The notes below the pieces were generated by a model. The model did not search any database, was not told the DNA's origin, and was given only the letters and a program-made list of their open reading frames with translations. This document shows, piece after piece, positions 16,301-23,842 of a DNA stretch of 64,000 bases. The DNA is from a virus: IMG/VR virus record IMGVR_UViG_3300042875_000652, positions 19,890-83,889 of that record, one strand, 5' to 3'. Each line of letters opens with the position of its first letter. Positions within the stretch are counted from its first letter, which is position 1. The position numbers and the translations under genes are program-made.

Positions 16301-19300
16301 AAACCGTTCATTGGACCTCTCACCCAACACGCCTAAACAGAACTTTAGGTAAAGAATTTGGCGATGAACAATACGCATTTGAAGAACTAATCGCTGAGAT
16401 AGGTTCAGCGTTCGCGTTGGGCGCAATGGGTATTGAGCCAACAATTAGAGACAATCACCTTGTTTATGTAGCAGGATGGTTGAAGAAACTGACAGCAGAC
16501 CCACTTGCCTTGCATAGGGCAATACTTTCAGCCCAACAAGCAAACGACTTCTTGCTAGACCGTTCCTCGACAATGCGAAGACTTGCTGGCATCCCGGACG
16601 ATGAAAGAAAAGGCAAAGACAATGCGTGGCTCGAAGTGCCAATGCTTGCTGGATACGAAGACTCTCCAAGAATCAAGCCGACAACAGGCGTAAGCGGCAC
16701 AATGGAAGACATGCTGGACGTGGAGTTCCCGCAGGACTTCGCACCAGAGGCTAGAAGAACGTCTACTGCGGAACGAGAGATGAGTTCTCTTTCACGAAAC
16801 CTACCAACAAAGACCAAAGATGGAATCGTCATTACTCCGTCTGGAAGACTTTCTAGCGGTAGAGGCCCAATCAAGGGCAAAAACCCTAATGCGCCAGAAA
16901 TAAAGCCCATAGATGAGACAGTAGCGCTCAGGCTTGCATTTGGTTTGTCAAACGAGCCAACCGAAGAGCAGCGAGACATCATGGCGGTTGCCATGAATCT
17001 CATTAGAAACAAAGACCCGCGCATATTGTCTATTCTTGCAGGTGCTGGAACTGGTAAAACCACAACGCTAAAGAGCATCGCATGGGGTCTGCAGAGAGAA
17101 TTCGACCTATGGCCAGAAGGCGACCTTCGGAGACCAGAACAACTCAGATACCTTTCAGATAGGTACGGCGTTGATTTCTCTGGCATGTCCGCGGAACAGG
17201 TTAAGGAATCTGTAGAAAAACTAGCTGAAGAAAAATCAATAAACAATCTTTACTATGCGGTATTTAACAAGAAAAATCAATTCGAAGCAGAATTGGAGTT
17301 TCCAAGAAATACCGGAGTATCAACAACCGACAAGATTTGGTACTGGTCACTAAAACTAGGACAAGGCGACAAAAAATACGGAACAGGAATGCGCAGAAAA
17401 ATGCAATTCGCATTGATTTCGCCTACTGACAGAAAAGTAAATAATCCCGGAGCCAAGAATCCTAAATTCATCAGCGAAGCTCTAACTCCTGACGAACCAG
17501 AAAGACTATTGCCACAGCAGGTACGGGAGCTCTTTGATGGAACAACCGAGTCTTTTGATGGAATTGAACCAGGATACAGAAGTCTTGGTTGGACAAGATT
17601 AGATACTGGAAGTGATTGGAAAGAATTTTTAGATTTTGCAGACGAGAAGCGCTGGAAGGGTCAAGAAACTAGACCAACTTCTGTTCCCATCTTGGACGAT
17701 AAGGGAAAACCAGTAAGAGACGCTAAGGGAAAAATTCAAACAACAATGGAAGATTCGTCTGGATTTATTCTTCCAGATGCGGGCTCAACATTTGTCAGTC
17801 GAGACCAATTCGGTGACCTTTTTAAAAATGCCCTTACTAGATGGAGTCTTTCAAAAGAAGAAAAAGCGTCAGCATGGATGTTTACGCAGCCCGCAATACT
17901 AACGCAAGAGCTAGATACGCCGCGCGGTTCTGGTAAGGACATCAGCCCTGTTGACACCATTTTAGATGAAAAAGATATTCCGGCTCAATGGGTAGAAGCT
18001 TTGCAGGAAGCAATAGACAAATTTTCCGATGGGGATAGCAGTATGCTTCCACCAAGAGATTCTGTCGCAAAACTGTGGATGCTTACGGAGCCAGACCTTC
18101 GCTCAGACCCGGGCTTGATAACGCATACCGAGTCTCAAGAGCGCAAAAAAACTATTCCAGATAGCTACGCGGTTGGAGACACGTATGAGCTTGAAGGCGA
18201 AACATGGATAGTCAAAACAAGAAAAAAGAGTAAAGGCAAAAACGTTCAAGTTACTCTAACCAAGAGAATGGCGACAGAAGAAAAACCACTCAGTGCATTT
18301 TTTGTTGACGAGGCGCAAGACTCAAATGAAATTCTTGAAACAGTGCTCGACAACAATAGAGCCAATCTTCCGATAGTTGTTGTTGGAGATGATAGACAAG
18401 CCGTTTATGCGTTTCGTAACGCGAAAAACATCCTTGAATCCCTAAACGCTGACTATGAATTAACAATTACCGAATCTTTTAGATACGGAGAAGTAATTGG
18501 GCATTTAACGAACCTTGCCTTGGGTATGCAAAACCTTTACCTTGACAAACAGGGCGTCCCTCAGTTGCCATGGAAACACGTTAAAGGCAAAGCTCAGGTT
18601 GTAGTAAACAGACTGTTCGACCCATTGCTTCCTAAAAAAGATAGAAAAGGTCTGGAGCCGGTTGACGAAATCGACGATATGACTCGTGAGTTCCTTCTTA
18701 AGGACTTGGAAGAAAAGTTTTCAACTCCAGAAAAGCGTTTGAATTTCTCTGTACATACGGTTGGAAAGAAAGCTGGAGAAAAATTAACACGCAAAGAGCA
18801 AGATGATAAATTAAGAGAACTAAGAGACTCCATTCTTGAGCCAAAAGCGGGGAAGATAGTCGACAGGGTTGAGGAAGCAAATAAAGAAGTTCCAAATCTC
18901 CCAACCATGATTCTCTGCAGAACCAACGCAGAAATCATTAACGAAACTCTCAAGTTCATTAAACTTGTCGTCGATAGTCCAAATGCGAAAAAAGATGATA
19001 ACGGGTTGCCAATTCTGCCAGAAGTAGTCATTCCTTTAAGCAAGCACGAAGAACTTCTAAAGTTTACGAGACATCTTGAGTACATCTTTATGCCTCAAGC
19101 AGAAAAAAGCAAGCGCGGTCTCCCCGAAGTATCGGGATGGATTGGACCCATCTTCGACCAGGGAGGACTGAAGAGAGTAATAAATCAGGCTTCAGGACAG
19201 CAGGCCAGAAGTGCATACAAACTAATAATGCAGGCCCCTCCTGGCGGCGGCGTGCCTCTTGGGATATCAGGAATGTTAACCCTTCTTCAGGGCAGACAGA

Positions 19301-22065
19301 AAATAGAAATAGATGCGAAAACCGGTAAAGAAAAAATTACTGTTATTCCTGCGTCAATTCTTCCAGAAAGAAAAAGCGTAACGCTTGAGAATTTCAGAAT
19401 AGAACCAGAAGAAATTGACTCAATATCTAAATTTTCTAAAGCCGCATCCGCCCCTCAAGCTAAAGAATCTCAACTACAAAGAATTGTAATAATTCCTCCA
19501 CCCAGCACCTCAACCGATGGTCGAGGTGCTGTATATGCTCAACTTGAAATTATAGGCGGAGACGAAAAGAAACCCGGAAAACCATCCGGACGCATTATCG
19601 TTACCGGTGACGGTGTGGATACCGGTAGACCACAAACACTCCCCGACGGCTCCGAAGCAAGAAACATACCTCCCAACCAAAGAGTAGGTAACGGTCGCTA
19701 TAGAAGAGACCTCGAAAAGGTCATCTTGAATCTTGGTTTATCCGACAAGGTAAAGATAATGCAAGACGCAGAGAGGGGCGGCCCGCGAGCCGGAGGAAAG
19801 CGCAGAGCGTTTGACGGATTTGTAATTGAGGGCGAAAACCTTGAAGAATCAACCAAAATATTAAACGACATTGGCCAAGCAATGAGAGATTCGGCTCAAG
19901 GCCCTGGTGGAGACGTTGAGATTACGACCATTCAGCTTTCAAAAGGCCGAGAGTCAGATTTTGTTGCAGTAGCAGAAGACTTGGGAGACCCTAGCGATTC
20001 ATTGGCTGCAAATATTCCACAAGGACAAGCAGGACTTGCCTTCATGGAGGAAACAAACCTCATCCATGTGGCGTTTTCTCGTGCGAAAAAAATGATTGAC
20101 CCAGGTTGGAAGGGGTTCAAGTATTATCTCCACGACGAATCTACAAAAGACGTCAGGGCAGCAATCAAGAAAGCAGTACAGGACGGCCATATACCGCCAG
20201 AACTAGACAAGGGGGCCTTTGGAGACGAAGGCGGTATTCCTCTTCCTAAGTTCTATGCAGCATTAAACAAGATGAGTCCTGACGATATAGATGAAAATAA
20301 TCTTCCAGACCGAGCAGCGCTTGATGAAAAAGAAATCGAAATTGACCCCGACCTCGTCTTTGACGTGGATAAGGATATTAACGATGTCGTTCGTGACCCA
20401 AGTGATTACGAATCAGAAGTAGACATAGATGACTTGATTGATGCGGACGAAATGGGAGACGATTCTGATGGTCAGATGCGCCTCTCTAGCGGAACCTCAA
20501 ACTTCCCTGGTCCTGGCCGCCGTCTGTCTAGAAGAATGGGCGTAAGAAGCAGTAGTCGCGTCACCCCTGGTGCCATAAGTGCTCAAGACCTTGCTGGAAT
20601 AAGACTCTTTGGAGACCCCAATTCACCCAACAACCGCCGCAAGACGGATTATGCAATGCAGACGTGGGCTGGATTCAGGGAAAGAGGTATCGAAATAAAT
20701 GCCGAAGGAAGAGAACAAACAAAAAACGCCATGAAAAAAGTCGGCGAAGCCATGAAGGCTCGTCAGAACAGGGTTCGGGTTGGGCGAGTTGGAGACAACT
20801 TGCGCAATGATAATCCTTCGGCGGAAACATGGATGCTCTCAGTAGACGCTCTCGCAGAGCAACTTCGCATTCCAGAAGATTTTAATGGCCAGGGCGAATC
20901 CCTTCGTTCTCGTTCTGCGACACGACAAGAGATAGCAAGTCTTTTGGGTTTGAGCGAAATGGACAAGCAGAAGATTCAAAATTCCGATGCTGGAGTAAAC
21001 CACGACGCAGTTCGTCTTTTGGTTGCTGAACTTGGAAATCAACCAGAGCTGGCAGGCTGGCGCTATTTTGCTCCGGTTTCAAGAGACGAAATCAGAAAGA
21101 TAATTCCATCCCCAACAGGAGACACGGAAAGTATCACCCCCCAAGTGGACATGGCAATGGAGAATGCCGGTAGGGCAAACATGCGTGACCGTTTCATTAT
21201 CGAAACGTTCGGCAAAGACGCCTTCCCTCATTGGTTCGACCAAGATGAAGAAGAAGCCATTAGTCCAGCCGAGTACTCTCAATTGGGTGAGGTCGACGAG
21301 AGGGCGAAGTTCCGTGCAACAGGACGATTTGCCCCCGATGACCCATTTGAGGGCGACTCTGAAGCCGAAATTGACCTTTATGGACAAAGCTTTGACGAAC
21401 TTGAGAATCCTCCATCCTTGTCTGCCGATGATGAAATAATCAAACTTGATAAAACAGATAAAAAAGACTTTGAGATTGAGCCTTTGCTTAAATATCTAGG
21501 AATAGATAAGAAAGAGTGGAGAACCAGACTTAGTGAAATTCTTTCTGAAAAGTTTGGAACCGATAGTACTGGAGTCAACCCTGAGTGGGAAAAGCAGGGA
21601 ATCCCAACCGCAACTATTGCTCACATGATTCGTAAAGGAGTCCTGCCAAATGCGGCAGACGTCTGGAAGGACGGCAAGGCAGGGAAACTGTTTGACGAAG
21701 AGATGGAAAGACCCAAGTATGCGGTTTATGAAGCCCTTAACGAATTCATAGACAGAAGCTTCCCGAACAGCAGACTCAACAGCAAAGAAAACCGTAACAA
21801 AATAGTCGGCGCGACAGATATGGGTACCGCACTTCGCGATGCTGCTGCTGCAAAAGGTTCAGCCTGGAGTGCAAAGAAAGGCAACGAGCCAAGGTTCGCT
21901 GTTTCTGAAATGCAAACAATGGTTGACAGGTTTAACGAGATATTCGGAACGGACCATACTCTTGAAGACATTTTCAGCGCCGAGCAATTAAGAAACGCTA
22001 AAACCAGAATTGAAAACGGCGAAACGCTGTCAGGTAAAAAAAGAAAGCCAAAACAGGCTGATTAA
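13315..22065 (+). CDS. Giant polyvalent protein 1: prohead protease, zinc-knuckle, ArdC-like, SF1 helicase
   Basis: 2916 residues. Residues 1-175 form an HK97-type prohead protease with candidate catalytic residues His70 (WGHNWND), Ser134 (EWSIGY) and Glu160 (YEVSPVL). A Met/Pro-rich linker follows, then a cysteine cluster from 381 (KCANC...C...C) and a D-x-N-x-N-G loop at 599. Residues about 781-1100 are ArdC-like: a DUF1738-type ssDNA-binding part (WKLPWRRP) and a zincin with HETVH at 995-999. Residues about 1185-2290 are a UvrD-type SF1 helicase: Walker A GAGTGKTT at 1243-1250, VDEAQD at 1664-1669, VGDDRQAVYAFR and a C-terminal HVAFSRAKK. The last 520 residues are helical and unrecognised. 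[RK]-x-SSG motifs at 662, 776, 1178 and 2389 fall between these parts. Similar fusions are described as phage polyvalent proteins, thought to enter the cell with the DNA. The frame is continuous and uninterrupted, so the fusion looks genuine. Individual domain calls are strong for protease and helicase, good for ArdC. Confidence 0.9.
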   Translation: MLPELYEYKSTTLGTSFATKGGSINLDEAQGMVECFVAGIGNKDSVGDIVTTGAFTKSLQRRKPRVVWGHNWNDPIGKVLEIYEVPNTDPRLPLKMKMAGIGGLFARVQFNLNSEKGKEAFAMVAFFGEEQEWSIGYKTLRAQFDQKSQANVIYELELYEVSPVLHGANQLTGTISVKSEEGGYSGPVSYMEEDEEETINRAEIEKQLGLMLGAKVSLMDVNGEELTFARRADNGEVGRYKCHFSGGRGRYMFGAPEPITVVAPRRPSVPMPGMPMMPIGSPGMVMNQPQRPTRPPAMSMPVAIRPGQNGPQIIALPAVEYEDDDTQEFDPTNLDKEEADLRDALLKITKRHGKFNQDSEGVWAGYTPAAENSIAGIGVKCANCVFYQGGDSCKIIDMEVESEGKCRFAVIPNGVVKGDSTVKKTYEIEEEFTQEDYVSDLEVKYPGELAIAALRGAIGRRRKKRRKFKLLSEFGSQSDWPEEKAYLLPVVPKFAFMVKQALDPIFDYHGVESFVDVDGIVMTSGISYDLIDAVDTAVDNLKKKSINQNDIEWKAASYRLGRAIGGRLTNKPNIGGGRSAGRFFTSIGAEDFDPFSARDANLNGIVGEGLFLRGVALATPDPTPDGPGSIRNPKPSRAQVRKPESEILDRAGDGKVKPVGSKLSSGKLFDVPRIDDPDVDSATKYGSAESQRDELQGVLDGASDKDQIKRLKQAIAELDKYMKSVEKTVEGDMEREKRPTKPKAPQVLNRENTQLARGIKPQRIPIASQSMTSVERFSSGKLPDKAQLPEGSSQLKEFYEAMAEDVVKLLTELMNDPNKDKNWKLPWRRPELYARNPTRGRVYQGMNQMTLGLVAKSRGYELPRWAGEGQWKKLGGKLKPGGRKMGVSILVPREGRTFTDINGKEVVEGRYYEVQTVYNVAEVAGLPKKFYEPIDADINQETRLEDLENVIKEIGPDFVESFGEDAFYRPSTDKIHMPAFEQFVDATAFYGTAMHETVHWTSHPTRLNRTLGKEFGDEQYAFEELIAEIGSAFALGAMGIEPTIRDNHLVYVAGWLKKLTADPLALHRAILSAQQANDFLLDRSSTMRRLAGIPDDERKGKDNAWLEVPMLAGYEDSPRIKPTTGVSGTMEDMLDVEFPQDFAPEARRTSTAEREMSSLSRNLPTKTKDGIVITPSGRLSSGRGPIKGKNPNAPEIKPIDETVALRLAFGLSNEPTEEQRDIMAVAMNLIRNKDPRILSILAGAGTGKTTTLKSIAWGLQREFDLWPEGDLRRPEQLRYLSDRYGVDFSGMSAEQVKESVEKLAEEKSINNLYYAVFNKKNQFEAELEFPRNTGVSTTDKIWYWSLKLGQGDKKYGTGMRRKMQFALISPTDRKVNNPGAKNPKFISEALTPDEPERLLPQQVRELFDGTTESFDGIEPGYRSLGWTRLDTGSDWKEFLDFADEKRWKGQETRPTSVPILDDKGKPVRDAKGKIQTTMEDSSGFILPDAGSTFVSRDQFGDLFKNALTRWSLSKEEKASAWMFTQPAILTQELDTPRGSGKDISPVDTILDEKDIPAQWVEALQEAIDKFSDGDSSMLPPRDSVAKLWMLTEPDLRSDPGLITHTESQERKKTIPDSYAVGDTYELEGETWIVKTRKKSKGKNVQVTLTKRMATEEKPLSAFFVDEAQDSNEILETVLDNNRANLPIVVVGDDRQAVYAFRNAKNILESLNADYELTITESFRYGEVIGHLTNLALGMQNLYLDKQGVPQLPWKHVKGKAQVVVNRLFDPLLPKKDRKGLEPVDEIDDMTREFLLKDLEEKFSTPEKRLNFSVHTVGKKAGEKLTRKEQDDKLRELRDSILEPKAGKIVDRVEEANKEVPNLPTMILCRTNAEIINETLKFIKLVVDSPNAKKDDNGLPILPEVVIPLSKHEELLKFTRHLEYIFMPQAEKSKRGLPEVSGWIGPIFDQGGLKRVINQASGQQARSAYKLIMQAPPGGGVPLGISGMLTLLQGRQKIEIDAKTGKEKITVIPASILPERKSVTLENFRIEPEEIDSISKFSKAASAPQAKESQLQRIVIIPPPSTSTDGRGAVYAQLEIIGGDEKKPGKPSGRIIVTGDGVDTGRPQTLPDGSEARNIPPNQRVGNGRYRRDLEKVILNLGLSDKVKIMQDAERGGPRAGGKRRAFDGFVIEGENLEESTKILNDIGQAMRDSAQGPGGDVEITTIQLSKGRESDFVAVAEDLGDPSDSLAANIPQGQAGLAFMEETNLIHVAFSRAKKMIDPGWKGFKYYLHDESTKDVRAAIKKAVQDGHIPPELDKGAFGDEGGIPLPKFYAALNKMSPDDIDENNLPDRAALDEKEIEIDPDLVFDVDKDINDVVRDPSDYESEVDIDDLIDADEMGDDSDGQMRLSSGTSNFPGPGRRLSRRMGVRSSSRVTPGAISAQDLAGIRLFGDPNSPNNRRKTDYAMQTWAGFRERGIEINAEGREQTKNAMKKVGEAMKARQNRVRVGRVGDNLRNDNPSAETWMLSVDALAEQLRIPEDFNGQGESLRSRSATRQEIASLLGLSEMDKQKIQNSDAGVNHDAVRLLVAELGNQPELAGWRYFAPVSRDEIRKIIPSPTGDTESITPQVDMAMENAGRANMRDRFIIETFGKDAFPHWFDQDEEEAISPAEYSQLGEVDERAKFRATGRFAPDDPFEGDSEAEIDLYGQSFDELENPPSLSADDEIIKLDKTDKKDFEIEPLLKYLGIDKKEWRTRLSEILSEKFGTDSTGVNPEWEKQGIPTATIAHMIRKGVLPNAADVWKDGKAGKLFDEEMERPKYAVYEALNEFIDRSFPNSRLNSKENRNKIVGATDMGTALRDAAAAKGSAWSAKKGNEPRFAVSEMQTMVDRFNEIFGTDHTLEDIFSAEQLRNAKTRIENGETLSGKKRKPKQAD

Positions 22066-22094
22066 AATTTAATTGAACTATCTACTGTTACCAA

Positions 22095-22125
22095 TTCACG
22101 CACGTATAGCGTGATAGGTTATAAT
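22095..22125 (+). promoter_or_regulatory. Candidate promoter with an operator-like inverted repeat
   Basis: A perfect TATAAT lies at 22120-22125, 58 bases before the chosen start of the next gene. The -35 region is poor (TTCACG at 22095, spacer 19). TCACGC at 22096-22101 and GCGTGA at 22109-22114 form an inverted repeat with a 7-base spacer just upstream of the -10, the position expected of an operator. It is not followed by a T-run, so it is not a terminator. Confidence 0.4.
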
Positions 22126-22183
22126 TAGAGACATTTAATGGTTAATGGTCTATCGGTCATTCCTTTGCACTAATAGGAGTTGT

Positions 22184-23827
22184 ATGAATTACGACGAAAA
22201 AGTTACAGTAAGCATTGACGGAAACGGCGATGTGCTTAAGTGCGCCAAGGGTGCCTCTACTTCCGAATGCGGATACGTCAAGGGTGCAGAGCTTTGCGGT
22301 AAGTGCGGCGCTATGCCGGTGGAAATGAAAATGGTTCCAGTAGTCGAACCCGCCGAAGACGAAGACATGGAGAACACCGACGAGCCAATGACGGCTGCTC
22401 CTATGGCTAAGAAAATGAAAAAGAAAACGAATGGAGCACCTATTGCTATGGGTGACGAATCCGACGAACCAGAAATGACCGAAGACGAAATGGCCGCTTT
22501 CATGCCAAAGAAGAAAAAGGGCATGGATGTACCCATGTTGGAAGAAGAAGACGAAGAGAAGATGATGGGCATGTATGCAATGCCTAAGAAGAAAAAAGGA
22601 ATGGGCGTAGCTCTCCCCGTAATGGAAGAGGACGAAGAGGACGAAGAAATGAAGGGTATGGGAATAATGCCTGACGAAACTTACGCAGAAGACGAAGAAA
22701 CGCCTTTGAAGAGAAAGAAAAAAGGCATGGGTGCATCCATGATGGATGACGAAGAAGAAGAAGAAGAAGTCTTGGACAAAGAAGACATGGCTGTAGAAGG
22801 CATGGACCCTGAAGATGAAGATGAAGATGATGAAGAAGAAGAAGAAGAAGAGGATGAAGACGCAGAACTAGGTGTTAAGTCGTTTTCTGCTCGCGATTCT
22901 GAATGGGAAATGATTCGTCAGTCACGTATAAAGTCGCTTGGCCTCAAAGCTTCTGACGTTGGTGTTTCTGGTTATCTTTGTGCTCTTGAGCGTAAAGCTT
23001 ATGGTGGTTCTTCTCCTGTTTGTGATGACTGCCCTGGCGGTTGTGTGTCCGAAAAAGGAATGCCTGGAATTCTCCACGTTGAAGGAATGGCTGAAAAGAT
23101 GTTCGACGGAGTCGTTGTAGATTCTGGATACTCGTCAGATGCAGACATGTTCGTAATTGACGTGCAAGTTAAAGATGGTTCAATTAATGAAGTTTTCGTA
23201 GACGGAAGCAGCGCAGAAATGCTTGGATTCCACAAGCTTGACTCTTCAAGCTTTGAGCAGAAATCAGAAGTCGGTGCGTACACTCTTGTTGACTTCACGG
23301 AAGCAGCAGAAATAGCAGTTAAGTCAATTGACGGAACAGTTATCGCAGTAGAGCCTGACGTGTTCGAAGGTTTTGATGCTTACGCTGTAGAAATAGAAGG
23401 ATTTGACGGCAAGTCCTACGATGTGTTCGTCGCACTAGACGGAGAAGTTCTCGGTTACGACAAGTACGAAGCAGACGAGATTGAGGACATTGAAGCAGAG
23501 GCTGCAGAGATAGCTATCAAGCAAGCCTTTTCTGAAGAACGTCGTATGGAAATGGCCAAGGAAGGAACCGCTCTTGAAGACGGTTCATACCCAATCGCTA
23601 CAGAGACTGACCTAAGAAACGCAATCCAAGCCTATGGCCGCGCAAAAGATAAAGAAGCAGCAAAGAAGCACATCATGAAGCGAGCTCAGGCGTTGAAGCT
23701 TGAAAGTCTTATTCCTGGTAACTGGTTAGCAGGTAGTGACGAAAAGAGTCAAGATGTTAGCGATGCAGAGTTCATGGCTTCCCTTGTTGAGTTTCAATTG
23801 CTTGAAGATTCAGTCGACGAAATCTAG
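22184..23827 (+). CDS. Acidic, repeat-rich scaffold-like protein with PepSY-like domain
   Basis: 547 residues from ATG 22184, which has AGGAG at ideal spacing; an ATG at 22145 has no ribosome site. The first 50 residues hold a cysteine cluster (KCAKG, ECGYV, LCGKCG). Residues about 65-225 alternate basic KKKKGM-type blocks with long Glu/Asp runs. A second cysteine cluster (CDDCPGGC) lies near 285, a PepSY-like repeat (IAVEPDVFEGFDAYAVEIEG) at 385-440, and a C-terminal helix motif with GSYPIATETDLRNAIQAYGR, widely found in phage head proteins. Strong negative charge and a place between protease and capsid suggest an internal scaffold or core protein. There is no direct proof. Confidence 0.65.
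   Translation: MNYDEKVTVSIDGNGDVLKCAKGASTSECGYVKGAELCGKCGAMPVEMKMVPVVEPAEDEDMENTDEPMTAAPMAKKMKKKTNGAPIAMGDESDEPEMTEDEMAAFMPKKKKGMDVPMLEEEDEEKMMGMYAMPKKKKGMGVALPVMEEDEEDEEMKGMGIMPDETYAEDEETPLKRKKKGMGASMMDDEEEEEEVLDKEDMAVEGMDPEDEDEDDEEEEEEEDEDAELGVKSFSARDSEWEMIRQSRIKSLGLKASDVGVSGYLCALERKAYGGSSPVCDDCPGGCVSEKGMPGILHVEGMAEKMFDGVVVDSGYSSDADMFVIDVQVKDGSINEVFVDGSSAEMLGFHKLDSSSFEQKSEVGAYTLVDFTEAAEIAVKSIDGTVIAVEPDVFEGFDAYAVEIEGFDGKSYDVFVALDGEVLGYDKYEADEIEDIEAEAAEIAIKQAFSEERRMEMAKEGTALEDGSYPIATETDLRNAIQAYGRAKDKEAAKKHIMKRAQALKLESLIPGNWLAGSDEKSQDVSDAEFMASLVEFQLLEDSVDEI
22440..22860 (+). repeat. Alternating KKKKGM and polyacidic protein repeats
   Basis: At least three degenerate units each hold a basic KKKKGM or RKKKGM block followed by 10-20 residues of Glu and Asp. 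At DNA level the stretch is dominated by GAA, GAC and AAG codons. The alternation of charge suggests repeated binding motifs and would be prone to length change by slippage. Confidence 0.8.
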
Positions 23828-23842
23828 GAAGGGAGCACCACC

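Noticed and set aside
16464-17246. A 260-codon minus-strand frame inside giant protein 1
   Set aside because: Lies wholly opposite the ArdC-helicase coding region, is Ser-rich as expected from antisense of Arg/Glu codons, and shows no domain.
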